In this document: piece by piece, positions 1-8,493 of the stretch | Layout of the letters: each line of letters opens with the position of its first letter | Numbering within the stretch: the first letter of the stretch is position 1 | NCBI RefSeq assembly: GCF_034351645.1 | Contig: NZ_CP133782.1 | Location: forward strand, 1,555,001-1,619,000 | DNA from: Pseudomonas sp. DC1.2 | GTDB taxonomy: Bacteria > Pseudomonadota > Gammaproteobacteria > Pseudomonadales > Pseudomonadaceae | Length of the DNA stretch: 64,000 bases | Direction: 5' to 3' | Translations under genes and position numbers: made by a program | Notes under the pieces: model-generated | The model's database searches: none | Told to the model about the DNA's origin: nothing | Seen by the model: only the letters and a program-made list of their open reading frames with translations

Positions 1-674
1 TCGACATGAACGTTGCCTGCTCTTCGGCAACCTTCGGCATTCAGGCGGCGACCAACAGCGTGCAACTGGGTCAGGCCCGGGCGATTCTGATGGTCAACCC
101 GGAAGTCTGCACCGGTCACCTGAACTTTCGCGACCGCGACAGCCACTTCATTTTTGGTGACGCCGCCACTGCGGTGATCATTGAACGCGCCGACCTGGCG
201 ACTTCGCCCTACCAGTTCGACATCGTCAGCACCAAACTGCTGACCAAGTTCTCCAACAACATCCGCAACAACTTCGGCTTCCTCAACCGCGCGGCTGAAG
301 AAGGCGTGGGTGCTCGCGACAAGTTGTTCGTGCAGGAAGGCCGCAAGGTATTCCGCGATGTGTGTCCGATGGTTGCCGAGCTGATCGCCGCGCACCTGGA
401 AGAGAATCAACTCAATATCGGCGACGTGAAGCGTTTTTGGCTGCACCAAGCCAACCTCAGCATGAACCACCTGATCGTCAAAAAGCTGCTGGGTCGTGAA
501 GCCACTGAGACTGAAGCACCGGTGATTCTCGACACCTACGCCAACACCAGTTCCGCCGGTTCGGTGATTGCGTTTCACAAGAATCAGGACGATTTGGCCA
601 CGGGATCGCTGGCTGTGCTCAGCTCGTTTGGCGCCGGTTATTCGATTGGCAGCGTGATTCTGCGTAAGCGTTGA
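1..674 (+). CDS. Beta-ketoacyl-ACP synthase III family protein (3' part)
   Basis: The reading frame is open from the window edge, so the N-terminus lies outside. The visible ~224 residues hold the thiolase-fold hallmarks of the FabH/KAS III family. The nucleophilic cysteine sits in VACSSATFG, there is a His in WLHQAN, and an Asn in the late TYANTSSAG motif, completing the Cys-His-Asn triad. The C-terminus ends in the glycine-rich FGAGYSIGSVIL strand. Enzymes of this family condense acyl-CoA with malonyl-ACP or make related beta-keto products. Which substrate this one uses cannot be told from the fragment. The gene precedes a sigma/anti-sigma pair, an order I recall from other pseudomonads. 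The ATG at 6 is internal, because the catalytic cysteine lies only five residues after it. Confidence 0.9.
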   Translation, partial: DMNVACSSATFGIQAATNSVQLGQARAILMVNPEVCTGHLNFRDRDSHFIFGDAATAVIIERADLATSPYQFDIVSTKLLTKFSNNIRNNFGFLNRAAEEGVGARDKLFVQEGRKVFRDVCPMVAELIAAHLEENQLNIGDVKRFWLHQANLSMNHLIVKKLLGREATETEAPVILDTYANTSSAGSVIAFHKNQDDLATGSLAVLSSFGAGYSIGSVILRKR

Positions 675-760
675 GTCAAATACCTGTAGTTCTTTTCCTT
701 CGAAAAGCGATGATTTTTCCTACAGTCGAAATCGCCAAGACGCTGTAATTTCGAAGATGA

Positions 761-792
761 CGACTGGACGACGCCTCAGCTAAGTCCAGTCG
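761..792 (+). terminator. Hairpin between KAS III gene and sigma gene
   Basis: CGACTGGAC (761-769) pairs with GTCCAGTCG (784-792) across a 14-base loop. It is followed by a modest T-rich stretch. It may terminate the upstream gene, or act in the leader of the sigma gene that starts at 829. Confidence 0.5.
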
Positions 793-828
793 CTGTTGTT
801 TTCGAACTCAGAATAAGGGGATGCTTTG

Positions 829-1440
829 ATGGCGGTTGACGACGCGCAATTGCTCGAGCGATTGCTGGCAGGTGAACAAAAGGCTTTCAAAGAATTGATC
901 AGCACCTACCAGAACGCCATGCGCGCGGTGGCGTATGCGATCGTTGGCAACCGGCATGCCGACGAGATTGTTCAAGACGCCTGGCTGTCGGTAGTGCGCA
1001 ACCTCAGTGGGTTTGAAGGGCGTTCGAGTCTCAAGACCTGGCTGCTGACCATCACCGCCAATGCGGCCAAGGGGCGATACAAACAAAACCGTCGTGAGGT
1101 TTTGCTCGATGACCTGCCATCGCCTCACGGCACGATTGATGATGATCGTTTTTCGCCGGGCGATGAGCACTGGCTGGTGGCACCGTTCGCCTGGCACCAG
1201 GACACGCCGGAAGCCCTGCTGATCGAAAATGAACTGCGTGAATGCCTGGAACACACGTTGCTCAGTCTGTCGGAACTGCAAAGCAGCGTCTTGCTGCTGC
1301 GTGAGCGTCAGGGCCTGGAGCTGGAAGATATTTGTAATCTTCTGGAGATTTCGCTCTCCAATGCCCGTGTGCTGCTGCACCGCGCACGGTTGAAAGTCTT
1401 TGCGGCCGTGGAGCATTTTGAGGAGACTGGCGAATGTTGA
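829..1440 (+). CDS. ECF-like RNA polymerase sigma-70 factor
   Basis: A 203-residue sigma-70 family protein with the two-domain layout of extracytoplasmic-function sigma factors. Region 2 (about residues 20-85) contains the -10 recognition stretch ADEIVQDAWLSVVRNL. Region 4 (about 140-195) has the helix-turn-helix LELEDICNLLEISLSNARVLLHRAR. The linker between them is long for this class. Start chosen at the ATG at 829: AAGGGG at 815-820 is well spaced, and the TTG one codon upstream is less likely. The stop overlaps the start of a zinc-finger anti-sigma gene by 7 bases, so the two are translationally coupled. This is the usual arrangement in which the anti-sigma holds the sigma factor inactive. 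The regulon is not apparent from the sequence. Confidence 0.88.
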   Translation: MAVDDAQLLERLLAGEQKAFKELISTYQNAMRAVAYAIVGNRHADEIVQDAWLSVVRNLSGFEGRSSLKTWLLTITANAAKGRYKQNRREVLLDDLPSPHGTIDDDRFSPGDEHWLVAPFAWHQDTPEALLIENELRECLEHTLLSLSELQSSVLLLRERQGLELEDICNLLEISLSNARVLLHRARLKVFAAVEHFEETGEC

Positions 1441-1667
1441 GCTGCAAGGAACAAGTGGCGCGTTCTAGCGATTACCTCGACGGGCAGTTGAGTTTTCGCG
1501 AGAAGCTGATGATGCGCCATCACCTGATGTTTTGCGCCAATTGCCGGCGGTTCATTCGGCAAATGCGTTTGATGCAAGCGACCCTCAAGGCGATGCCCGA
1601 GCCGCCTCTGCCAGGGGTGGATGAGCTGGCTGCGCGCCTGGCCGCCGAACGTGCGAAACATCTATAA
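1434..1667 (+). CDS. Zinc-finger (zf-HC2) anti-sigma factor, short cytosolic type
   Basis: 77 residues. The N-terminal half carries the zinc-binding anti-sigma signature: an early Cys (MLSCKE) and a His-x3-Cys-x2-Cys core in HHLMFCANCRRF. No membrane segment follows, so this is a soluble anti-sigma of the ChrR/zf-HC2 kind and not a transmembrane sensor. It overlaps the sigma gene by 7 bases and its RBS lies inside that gene. Inference: it binds and inhibits the sigma factor at 829-1440, perhaps releasing it on oxidation or loss of zinc. The signal is unknown. Confidence 0.8.
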   Translation: MLSCKEQVARSSDYLDGQLSFREKLMMRHHLMFCANCRRFIRQMRLMQATLKAMPEPPLPGVDELAARLAAERAKHL

Positions 1668-1746
1668 AAAGCGCGTTGAGAGGTGGAACGGGTGCCAATA
1701 AGCGATACTCGCCGGGCTTTTACGCAAAGAAGTGGGGAGTAAGCCG

Positions 1747-2871
1747 ATGCCGTTGCAACGTCTGGAAAGTCTGAGCGAAATTGCGTCGCAAACATGGGAC
1801 GCGCTGGTGCCTGAAAATCAGCCGTTTCTGCGCCACGCTTTTCTGAGTGCGCTGGAGGACAGCGCTAGCCTCGGCCACCATAGTGGTTGGCAGCCTGAGC
1901 ATTTACTGCACGTCGAAGGTGATCGGCTGATCGCCGCGTTGCCCGGTTACCGCAAATGGCACTCCTACGGCGAGTACGTCTTCGATCACGCCTGGGCCGA
2001 TGCTTGCGAGCGTGCCGGTATTGAGTACTACCCCAAGCTGTTGACGGCAGTGCCGTTCAGTCCGGTCAGTGGTCCGCGCTTGCTGGCCGCCAGTCTTGAG
2101 GACGGTTTTGAACTGCTCAACAGCCTGCCCGGTTACCTTGAAGTCGAACAACTCTCCAGCGCGCACATCAATTTCACTGATCCCTTTACCGATGCCGCGT
2201 TGGCTGAGCAGCCCGGCTGGTTGCAGCGAATTGGCTGTCAGTACCACTGGCAAAACCGAGGTTATCGCGATTTCCAGGATTTCCTCGATGCCCTCAGTTC
2301 GCGCAAGCGCAAGCAGATGCGCAAGGAGCGAGAGCAAGTGGCGGGGCAGGGCATTGAGTTTGAATGGCTCGACGGTGGGCAACTGACCCAGGCACAGTGG
2401 GATTTTGTCTATGCCTGCTATGCCAATACCTACGCGGTGCGTCGGCAATTACCCTATCTGACACGAGAGTTTTTCAGCCTGCTGGCAGAGCGCATGCCGG
2501 AGGCTATTCGCGTGGTGATGGCCAAGCAGGGGGCCAGACCGGTGGCCATGGCGTTCAGTCTGGTCGGCGGTGACAGTTTTTATGGTCGTTACTGGGGGTG
2601 CCTGGCGGAGTTCGACCGTCTGCACTTCGAGACGTGCTTCTATCAAGGCATGGACTACGCGATCGCCAATGGCTTTCAGCGTTTCGATGCCGGGGCGCAG
2701 GGCGAGCATAAGTTGATTCGCGGGTTCGAACCCGTTATCACCCATTCCTGGCACTACTTGCGTCATCCCGGATTGAAAGCGGCGGTCAACGATTTTTTGC
2801 AGCAGGAACGAGTCGCAGTGCTGGCGTATGCCGAGGAAGCGAAGGCAGCCTTGCCCTACCGGCAAGGCTGA
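1747..2871 (+). CDS. FemAB/GNAT-like N-acyltransferase (DUF482 type)
   Basis: 374 residues resembling the DUF482 / FemAB-like acyltransferase family annotated as peptidoglycan-biosynthesis-like or GNAT proteins. A central basic stretch (SSRKRKQMRKEREQV) is followed by a GNAT-like fold with VAMAFSLVGGDSFYGRYWGC, and by HFETCFYQGMDYAI near residue 305. The C-terminal EHKLIRGF segment is typical of the family. Start chosen at the ATG at 1747 with GGGGAG just upstream; a GTG at 1732 is possible. Its substrate is not known. It lies 79 bases after the anti-sigma gene on the same strand and faces the convergent ABC exporter gene. Confidence 0.75.
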   Translation: MPLQRLESLSEIASQTWDALVPENQPFLRHAFLSALEDSASLGHHSGWQPEHLLHVEGDRLIAALPGYRKWHSYGEYVFDHAWADACERAGIEYYPKLLTAVPFSPVSGPRLLAASLEDGFELLNSLPGYLEVEQLSSAHINFTDPFTDAALAEQPGWLQRIGCQYHWQNRGYRDFQDFLDALSSRKRKQMRKEREQVAGQGIEFEWLDGGQLTQAQWDFVYACYANTYAVRRQLPYLTREFFSLLAERMPEAIRVVMAKQGARPVAMAFSLVGGDSFYGRYWGCLAEFDRLHFETCFYQGMDYAIANGFQRFDAGAQGEHKLIRGFEPVITHSWHYLRHPGLKAAVNDFLQQERVAVLAYAEEAKAALPYRQG

Positions 2872-2904
2872 TCTTCACCACAGGCTCAACCGTTATTTCG
2901 AGAC

Positions 2905-4737
2905 TTAATCGATCCCGACAAACCCGCCGGTCTGATGCTGCCACAGCCGTGCATACAGCCCGCCGTGCGCCAGCAGTTCAGCGTGACTGCCGGTTTCAGC
3001 GATCCTGCCGTTTTCCAGTACCACCAGCCGATCCATGCGGGCAATCGTCGAGAGGCGGTGGGCGATGGCGATCACGGTTTTACCTTGCATCAGGGTTTCC
3101 AGGCTTTCCTGAATCGCCGCTTCCACTTCCGAATCCAGCGCCGAGGTGGCCTCGTCCATGATCAGGATCGGCGCGTCCTTGAGCAGCACTCGGGCGATCG
3201 CGATCCGCTGACGCTGGCCGCCCGAGAGCTTCACGCCACGCTCACCGACGTGTGCATCGAAACCCGTGCGGCCTTCGGCATCTGAGAGCAAGGGTATGAA
3301 TTCGTCAGCCCTGGCCTTGTGTACCGCTTCCCAGAGTTCGGCGTCGGTCGCATCGGGTTTGCCGTACAGCAAATTGTCGCGGATCGAACGGTGTAGCAGC
3401 GAGGTGTCCTGGGTGATCATGCCGATGCGTGCTCGAAGGCTTTCCTGGCCGACGTCGGCGATGTTCTGGCCGTCGATGAGGATGCTCCCGCCCTGCACGT
3501 CATAGAGGCGTAGCAGCAGGTTGACCAAGGTCGACTTACCGGCACCGGACGGGCCAATCAAACCGATCTTTTCACCCGGTTTGATGGTCAGGTTGAGGTC
3601 GCCGATGATCCCGCTCTTCTTGCCATAGTGGAAATCGACGTGCTCGAAACGTACTTCGCCACGGACCACTGCCAGTGGTTTGGCCTGGTCACGGTCGGTG
3701 ATGCTGACCGGTTGGGCGATGGTCTGTAAACCGTCCTGGACCATGCCGATGTTTTCGAAGATGCCGGTCACGACCCACATGATCCAGCCGGACATGTTGA
3801 CGATGCGGATCACCAGGCCTGTAGCCAGAGCAATGGCGCCCACCGAGATCAGCGACTGACTCCACAGCCACAAGGCCAGCCCAGTAGTGGAGACGATCAG
3901 CAGGCCGTTCATGCTGGTGATGGCTACGTCCATGCTGGTGACCACGCGGCCGGCCAGTTGGGCTTTTTCGGTTTGCTCCTTGATGGCTTCCTTGGCGTAC
4001 TGCTGTTCAAAATTGGTGTGAGCGAACAGCTTCAGCGTGGTGATGTTGGTGTAGCCGTCGACGATCCGACCCATGAGTTTGGAGCGCGCGTCAGACGACT
4101 GCACCGATCGGTCCTTGACCCGTGGCACGAAGTAATAAAGAGCGCCAATGAAACCTGTAATCCAGGTGATCAGCGGGATCATCAGGCGCCAGTCAGCTTC
4201 GGCAAACAGCACCAGTGCGCTGATGGCGTAGATCAGTACGTGCCACAGGGCATCGACGGCTTGTACGGCAGAGTCGCGCAAGGCGTTGCCGGTTTGCATG
4301 ATGCGCTGGGCGATGCGCCCGGCGAAGTCGTTCTGGAAAAAATTCAGGCTCTGTTTGAGGACGTAGCGGTGGTTCTGCCAGAGAATCAGGCTGGTCATGC
4401 CGGGCGTCAGGGTCTGATGCACCAGCAGGTCGTGCAGGCCGAAGAAAATTGGCCGCAGAATCAGTGTTACCACCACCATCCACGTCAGCTCGAGCGCATG
4501 GTCCTGGAAGAAATTGACGTTCGGTGTGCCTTGGGTGAGGTCGATGATGCGGCTCAGGTAGTTGAACAGCGCGACTTCGATCAAAGAAGCGAACAAGCCC
4601 ACGACCAGCAGAGCGGCAAAACTGGGCCAGACTTGCTTCAAGTAATAGGTATAGAAGGGTAGAACGCGATCGGGAGGAGCCGCTGTCGGGGCATCGCGAA
4701 AAATGTCGATCAGTTGTTCAAAACGGCGATAGAGCAT
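2905..4737 (-). CDS. ABC exporter, fused membrane and ATPase domains
   Basis: 610 residues in the order of an MsbA-type half transporter. The N-terminal ~330 residues hold about six hydrophobic helices (for example PSFAALLVVGLFASLIEVAL). The nucleotide-binding domain has Walker A GPSGAGKST, the signature LSGGQRQRIAIAR, Walker B ILIMDEATSALD and the H-loop AIAHRLST. It would work as a homodimer in the inner membrane, exporting a lipid or drug-like substrate. It lies 86 bases downstream of ppiA on the same strand. The linkage hydrolase, ppiA, exporter is one I associate with pseudomonad core genomes. No substrate can be assigned from sequence. Confidence 0.93.
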   Translation of the reverse strand: MLYRRFEQLIDIFRDAPTAAPPDRVLPFYTYYLKQVWPSFAALLVVGLFASLIEVALFNYLSRIIDLTQGTPNVNFFQDHALELTWMVVVTLILRPIFFGLHDLLVHQTLTPGMTSLILWQNHRYVLKQSLNFFQNDFAGRIAQRIMQTGNALRDSAVQAVDALWHVLIYAISALVLFAEADWRLMIPLITWITGFIGALYYFVPRVKDRSVQSSDARSKLMGRIVDGYTNITTLKLFAHTNFEQQYAKEAIKEQTEKAQLAGRVVTSMDVAITSMNGLLIVSTTGLALWLWSQSLISVGAIALATGLVIRIVNMSGWIMWVVTGIFENIGMVQDGLQTIAQPVSITDRDQAKPLAVVRGEVRFEHVDFHYGKKSGIIGDLNLTIKPGEKIGLIGPSGAGKSTLVNLLLRLYDVQGGSILIDGQNIADVGQESLRARIGMITQDTSLLHRSIRDNLLYGKPDATDAELWEAVHKARADEFIPLLSDAEGRTGFDAHVGERGVKLSGGQRQRIAIARVLLKDAPILIMDEATSALDSEVEAAIQESLETLMQGKTVIAIAHRLSTIARMDRLVVLENGRIAETGSHAELLAHGGLYARLWQHQTGGFVGID

Positions 4738-4823
4738 CTGTTCTCCGCCCCGGGGCGGGGCTCTCCTTTAAACAGTTCGAGCGGCGCCGGGCAACGGTCA
4801 CCGCTCAAGACGTCCTGTGCGAC

Positions 4824-5381
4824 TTAGTCGATGCGCTTGGCCGACTTGATGAAGACAGGGTCGGCCGGCACGTCTTTCATGCCGCTTTTGGTGGTGGTTG
4901 GCGAGTTGACGATGATGTCTACCACGTCCATGCCCTTCACGACCTTACCGAACACGGCATAGCCGTCACCGCTGTCGAGGAAATCGTTGTCTTTGACGTT
5001 GACGAAGAACTGGCTGGTGGCCGAATCCGGATCGGAGGTGCGGGCCATGGACAAGGTGCCACGGACGTTATGCAGGCCGTTTTTGGACTCGTTCTTGATC
5101 GGCGATTCGGTAGGTTTTTGCTGCATTTGTTGAGTGAAGCCACCGCCCTGGATCATGAAACCCGGGATCACACGGTGGAAAATTGTGTTGTTGTAGAAGC
5201 CGCTGTCCACGTACTTGAGGAAGTTTGCGGTACTTTTCGGCGCCTTCACCGGGTCCAGTTCGATTTCGATCTGGCCATTGGTGGTGTCAAGCAGCACGTG
5301 CGGCGCCTTGGCTGGCGTGGCGGCCATCAGGTTGGCGGCGAACAATACGGAGCCGGCGACGAGGGCGATTTTTTTCAACAT
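4824..5381 (-). CDS. ppiA: Periplasmic peptidyl-prolyl cis-trans isomerase (cyclophilin)
   Basis: 185 residues. A classical Sec signal peptide ([20 protein letters not shown]) directs the protein to the periplasm. The rest is a complete bacterial cyclophilin domain with the catalytic motif [13 protein letters not shown], then [21 protein letters not shown] and [17 protein letters not shown]. It catalyses proline isomerisation during folding of exported proteins. The hydrolase gene upstream ends three bases before this ATG, so the two are probably cotranscribed. The exporter follows on the same strand. Confidence 0.95.
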   Translation of the reverse strand: MLKKIALVAGSVLFAANLMAATPAKAPHVLLDTTNGQIEIELDPVKAPKSTANFLKYVDSGFYNNTIFHRVIPGFMIQGGGFTQQMQQKPTESPIKNESKNGLHNVRGTLSMARTSDPDSATSQFFVNVKDNDFLDSGDGYAVFGKVVKGMDVVDIIVNSPTTTKSGMKDVPADPVFIKSAKRID

Positions 5382-5384
5382 GGG

Positions 5385-6188
5385 TCAGTGATCCTGAGGG
5401 GTAGTGTCGACTGCGCTAAGAAATTCGAGCAGCGTTTGGTTGAAGTTTTCGGGTTGATCCAGCGGGGTGGCGTGGCGCGAATCGGCAATCACCGCCAGCC
5501 GCGCATCGGGCAGCAGTTTTACATAGGTTTCTTTCAAGGCGACCGGGGTGTAGTCATGGTCGGCGCTGATGATGAGGGTTGGACAAGACACCCTGGAAAG
5601 TCGTTCCTGAACACCCCAGCCAACAATGGCATCGAAGCTGGCGAGATAAGCATGTTTGTCGTTTTTTGCCCAGCGCTCGGCGATTTTTTGTCGCAGATCG
5701 GCCTGTGCCGGCAGGGGGAACAGGTTGCGGCCCAGGGCCTTGCCAATGGTGCGCAGGCTGAGCAGCCGCATCAGGCTCCAGCGCTTGAACCACTGCCAGT
5801 AATCGTCGGTACTGCGCAGTTTGACCTCGGGCGCGCTGTTGACGATGCACAGGCTTTTGAGCAATTGCGGCTGATCTGTCGCCAATTGAAAACCGATCAT
5901 GCCGCCCATGGACAAGCCCACGTAATGCGTCGGGCCCAGGTTCAGGTGTTCCATCAGGGCAATCAGGTCGGCACTGAAACCCTCGATGCTGTAGCGCTCG
6001 CGCGGTTTGTCCGAGCGCCCGTGGCCGCGCACATCGGGCACGATCACCCGGTAGTGAGCGGACAACACCGGGATCTGTTTTTCCCAGTCCAGGGTGCTCG
6101 AGCCGAGTCCGTGGACCAGCAGTAGTGGGGTGCCATGGCCATATTCTTCATAGTGCAGGGCGCAACCGTCATGTTCGAAATAAGCCAT
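5385..6188 (-). CDS. Alpha/beta-fold hydrolase
   Basis: 267 residues with the standard alpha/beta hydrolase layout. The oxyanion motif is LLLVHGLGSS, the nucleophile elbow is GLSMGG (Ser), an acidic residue lies in ISADHDYT, and the catalytic His is in DSRHATPLDQP. There is no signal peptide. The nearest well-known relatives by pattern are 3-oxoadipate enol-lactonase-like hydrolases, but no aromatic pathway genes are nearby. It is the first gene of the ppiA/exporter group, with its start 14 bases from the stop of the LysR gene on the same strand. Confidence 0.85.
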   Translation of the reverse strand: MAYFEHDGCALHYEEYGHGTPLLLVHGLGSSTLDWEKQIPVLSAHYRVIVPDVRGHGRSDKPRERYSIEGFSADLIALMEHLNLGPTHYVGLSMGGMIGFQLATDQPQLLKSLCIVNSAPEVKLRSTDDYWQWFKRWSLMRLLSLRTIGKALGRNLFPLPAQADLRQKIAERWAKNDKHAYLASFDAIVGWGVQERLSRVSCPTLIISADHDYTPVALKETYVKLLPDARLAVIADSRHATPLDQPENFNQTLLEFLSAVDTTPQDH

Positions 6189-6202
6189 GGGTACACTCCG
6201 TG

Positions 6203-7126
6203 TCAGGCTTGTTCAGGGGCCGCGAATGGTGCAGTCAGCGGCGCGGTATCGAACGTTCGCAGCAGTTCGATGAGGATTTGCGTCGCCGGGCCCATGGGTT
6301 TGTCCTTGTTCGAGTACAGATAGAAACTCGGGTTGCGGCTGCCACCCTGGTCCAACGGTAGCAGCTTGAGCGTGCCTTCCTTCAATTCCCGCTCGATCAG
6401 GTGCCGCGGCAACCAGGCAAACCCCAGACCGCTGCTGACAAATGTCGCCGCAGTGGCCAGGCTGCCCACGGTCCAGCGTTGTTCGGCGCCGAGCCAGCCG
6501 ACGTCGCGTGGTTGCTGGCGGCCGGAGTCGCGGATCACCACTTGCATTTGGGTTTCCAGGTCCTGAAAGTTGATTTCGCGGTTCAGGCGATGCAGCGGAT
6601 GTTCGGGGTGGGCGACGGCCACAAATTCTACGGCGCTCAATTCTGCGCCAAGGTATCCGGGAATGCTCAGGCCGGTGATGGCAAGATCGGCCACCCCCTC
6701 AAGCAAGACTTCTTCGACACCGGACAATACTTCCTCGCGCAGACGTACTCGACAGCCTCGGCTTTGTGGCATGAAGGCGGTCAAGGCACGCACCAGACGC
6801 GCGCTCGGATAAGCCGCATCGACCACTAGGCGCACTTCCGCTTCCCATCCTTGCTCCATGTGGTGGGCCAGGTCTTCGAGCTGGCTGGCCTGTTTCACCA
6901 GTTGCCGGGAGCGGCGCAGCAACACACTGCCGGCGTCGGTCAGCACGGCTTTGCGCCCATCGATACGTAACAGCGGCACCCCGAGCTGGTCCTGCATGCG
7001 GGCCACGGTGTAGCTGACCGACGATTGCGAGCGGTGCAACGCTTCGGCGGCCTGGGCGAAACCGCCATGGTCGACTACAGCCTGTAATGTTCGCCATTGA
7101 TCAAGGGTCACGCGGGGCGCTTTCAT
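6203..7126 (-). CDS. LysR-family transcriptional regulator
   Basis: 307 residues. The N-terminal winged HTH reads TLDQWRTLQAVVDHGGFAQAAEALHRSQSSVSYTVARMQ. A periplasmic-binding-like effector domain follows from about residue 90. The gene is divergent from a small secreted protein and, beyond that, an FMN azoreductase gene. LysR regulators of this kind commonly control a divergent reductase, so azoR (7641) is a plausible target; this is inference. The downstream hydrolase starts 14 bases after its stop. Confidence 0.9.
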   Translation of the reverse strand: MKAPRVTLDQWRTLQAVVDHGGFAQAAEALHRSQSSVSYTVARMQDQLGVPLLRIDGRKAVLTDAGSVLLRRSRQLVKQASQLEDLAHHMEQGWEAEVRLVVDAAYPSARLVRALTAFMPQSRGCRVRLREEVLSGVEEVLLEGVADLAITGLSIPGYLGAELSAVEFVAVAHPEHPLHRLNREINFQDLETQMQVVIRDSGRQQPRDVGWLGAEQRWTVGSLATAATFVSSGLGFAWLPRHLIERELKEGTLKLLPLDQGGSRNPSFYLYSNKDKPMGPATQILIELLRTFDTAPLTAPFAAPEQA

Positions 7127-7175
7127 GATGAGCTCCTCTTGTCCTAAGCTGGCGGTCCTTATTGGAGACTGCCGA

Positions 7176-7490
7176 ATGAAAAAATTCTGTTGTGTGATGT
7201 TGGCGCTGCTGCCGTTGACGGCCTCTGCTTATCCAATCGACGTTGAAAAACACCTCAACGGCCTGAGTGTGGATTACACGTCCTATGCCACAGACTCGGA
7301 CATGAGCTCCATTCAGGTGAACAACTTCGGCGCCACCGACGTATCGTGCACGGTGGTGTTCAATAACGGCCCTGAAGCACCGCGCACTCGCAGAGTCGAC
7401 GTGGCCGCCGGCAAATTCAAAAATGCCTCCGCCAAGTTCAATCGCACCATCACTCGTCTACGTATCGTCCTGACCTGCACGCCGAAGTAG
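7176..7490 (+). CDS. Small secreted protein of unknown function
   Basis: 104 residues from the ATG at 7176, chosen because GGAG precedes it and because it begins directly with a signal peptide (KKFCCVMLALLPLTASAYP). The mature ~85 residues contain two cysteines (VSCTVVF and LTCTP) that could form one disulfide, and a basic stretch TRRVDV. This resembles the 3-phosphoglycerate-kinase-adjacent small periplasmic proteins often left hypothetical in Pseudomonas, but I cannot name a family. It is divergent from the LysR gene. Confidence 0.7.
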   Translation: MKKFCCVMLALLPLTASAYPIDVEKHLNGLSVDYTSYATDSDMSSIQVNNFGATDVSCTVVFNNGPEAPRTRRVDVAAGKFKNASAKFNRTITRLRIVLTCTPK

Positions 7491-7640
7491 CGTCACGTGG
7501 AGCAAGCCTGCTGGGCATGCTCCGCTTATAAACGAATTTATTGATGGTTTGCAGCAGTTATTTGCGCTTTTTCATCAATATGGCTCTGTTTACTCTCCAC
7601 TCCATCGACTTACAGCATTCTCAGATGGAGCCTACATCCC

Positions 7641-8240
7641 ATGTCACGCGTTCTGATCATCGAAAGCAGCGCCCGTCAGCAAGACTCGGTCTCCCGTCAG
7701 TTGACCCAGACCTTCATCAAACAGTGGAAAGCCGCGCATCCGTCCGATCAGATCAGCGTGCGTGATGTGGCGCTCAACCCGGTGCCACATCTGGACAGCA
7801 ACCTGTTGGGCGGCTGGATGAAACCTGCCGAGCAGCGCAACGAGATCGAACAGGCTTCGCTGGAGCGCTCCAATCAGTTGACCGACGAGTTACTCGCTGC
7901 CGACGTGCTGGTGATGGCTGCGCCCATGTACAACTTCGCCATCCCAAGCACCCTTAAAGCCTGGCTCGACCACGTGCTGCGTGCCGGCGTGACTTTCAAG
8001 TACACCGCAACCGGTCCGCAAGGCTTGCTCACGGGCAAACGGGCTTATGTGCTGACCGCTCGCGGCGGGATTTACGCGGGCAGCGCCGCGGATCACCAGG
8101 AACCGTACCTGCGTCAGGTCATGGGCTTTATCGGTATCCACGACGTGACGTTTATTCACGCCGAGGGCATGAACCTGGGCGGCGACTTCCAAGAGAAGGG
8201 CCTGAACCAGGCTAACGCCAAGCTTTCTGAGGTCGCCTAA
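7641..8240 (+). CDS. azoR: FMN-dependent NADH azoreductase
   Basis: 199 residues matching the flavodoxin-like AzoR/AcpD family in length and motifs. The N-terminal phosphate-binding loop is IIESSARQQDSVSRQL. The FMN-binding MAAPMYNFAIPSTLKAWLDHV follows near residue 95, then TARGGIY near residue 138 and YLRQVMGFIGI. The protein is cytosolic and reduces azo compounds and quinones with NADH. A LysR gene lies divergently upstream with one small gene between, consistent with control by that regulator. The order LysR/azoreductase near ppiA is one I recall from P. aeruginosa (azoR3 region). Confidence 0.92.
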   Translation: MSRVLIIESSARQQDSVSRQLTQTFIKQWKAAHPSDQISVRDVALNPVPHLDSNLLGGWMKPAEQRNEIEQASLERSNQLTDELLAADVLVMAAPMYNFAIPSTLKAWLDHVLRAGVTFKYTATGPQGLLTGKRAYVLTARGGIYAGSAADHQEPYLRQVMGFIGIHDVTFIHAEGMNLGGDFQEKGLNQANAKLSEVA

Positions 8241-8347
8241 GGTTTTAATCGCCAGATAATCGCTTGATGTTCAAGTGATCTGGCGCAACTCCTTCAAGGC
8301 TTTCCGCGCATCGAACCTCCCTTTGCACTTGTTGCTACTGAGTGTGT

Positions 8348-8386
8348 AGCCCGATTGAACGCTTTAGCGAGATCGGGCTTTTTTTT
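8348..8386 (+). terminator. Rho-independent terminator after azoR
   Basis: AGCCCGAT (8348-8355) pairs with ATCGGGCT (8372-8379) and is followed by eight T residues. It lies about 110 bases after the azoR stop. A weaker stem lies nearer (about 8250-8285). Confidence 0.8.
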
Positions 8387-8493
8387 GCCTGCGATTTTGT
8401 TGAGGTCTACACCCTCCAGGTGGATGTTGCTTGAAGCTTCGCAGTGAAGCGCAAAACCGGCTATGGTCGCTGCCATTCGAAATGAGGCGAAGC

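Noticed and set aside
5070..6125. 351-residue plus-strand ORF opposite ppiA and the hydrolase
   Set aside because: Both genes beneath it are convincing on the minus strand with motifs; this one has none.
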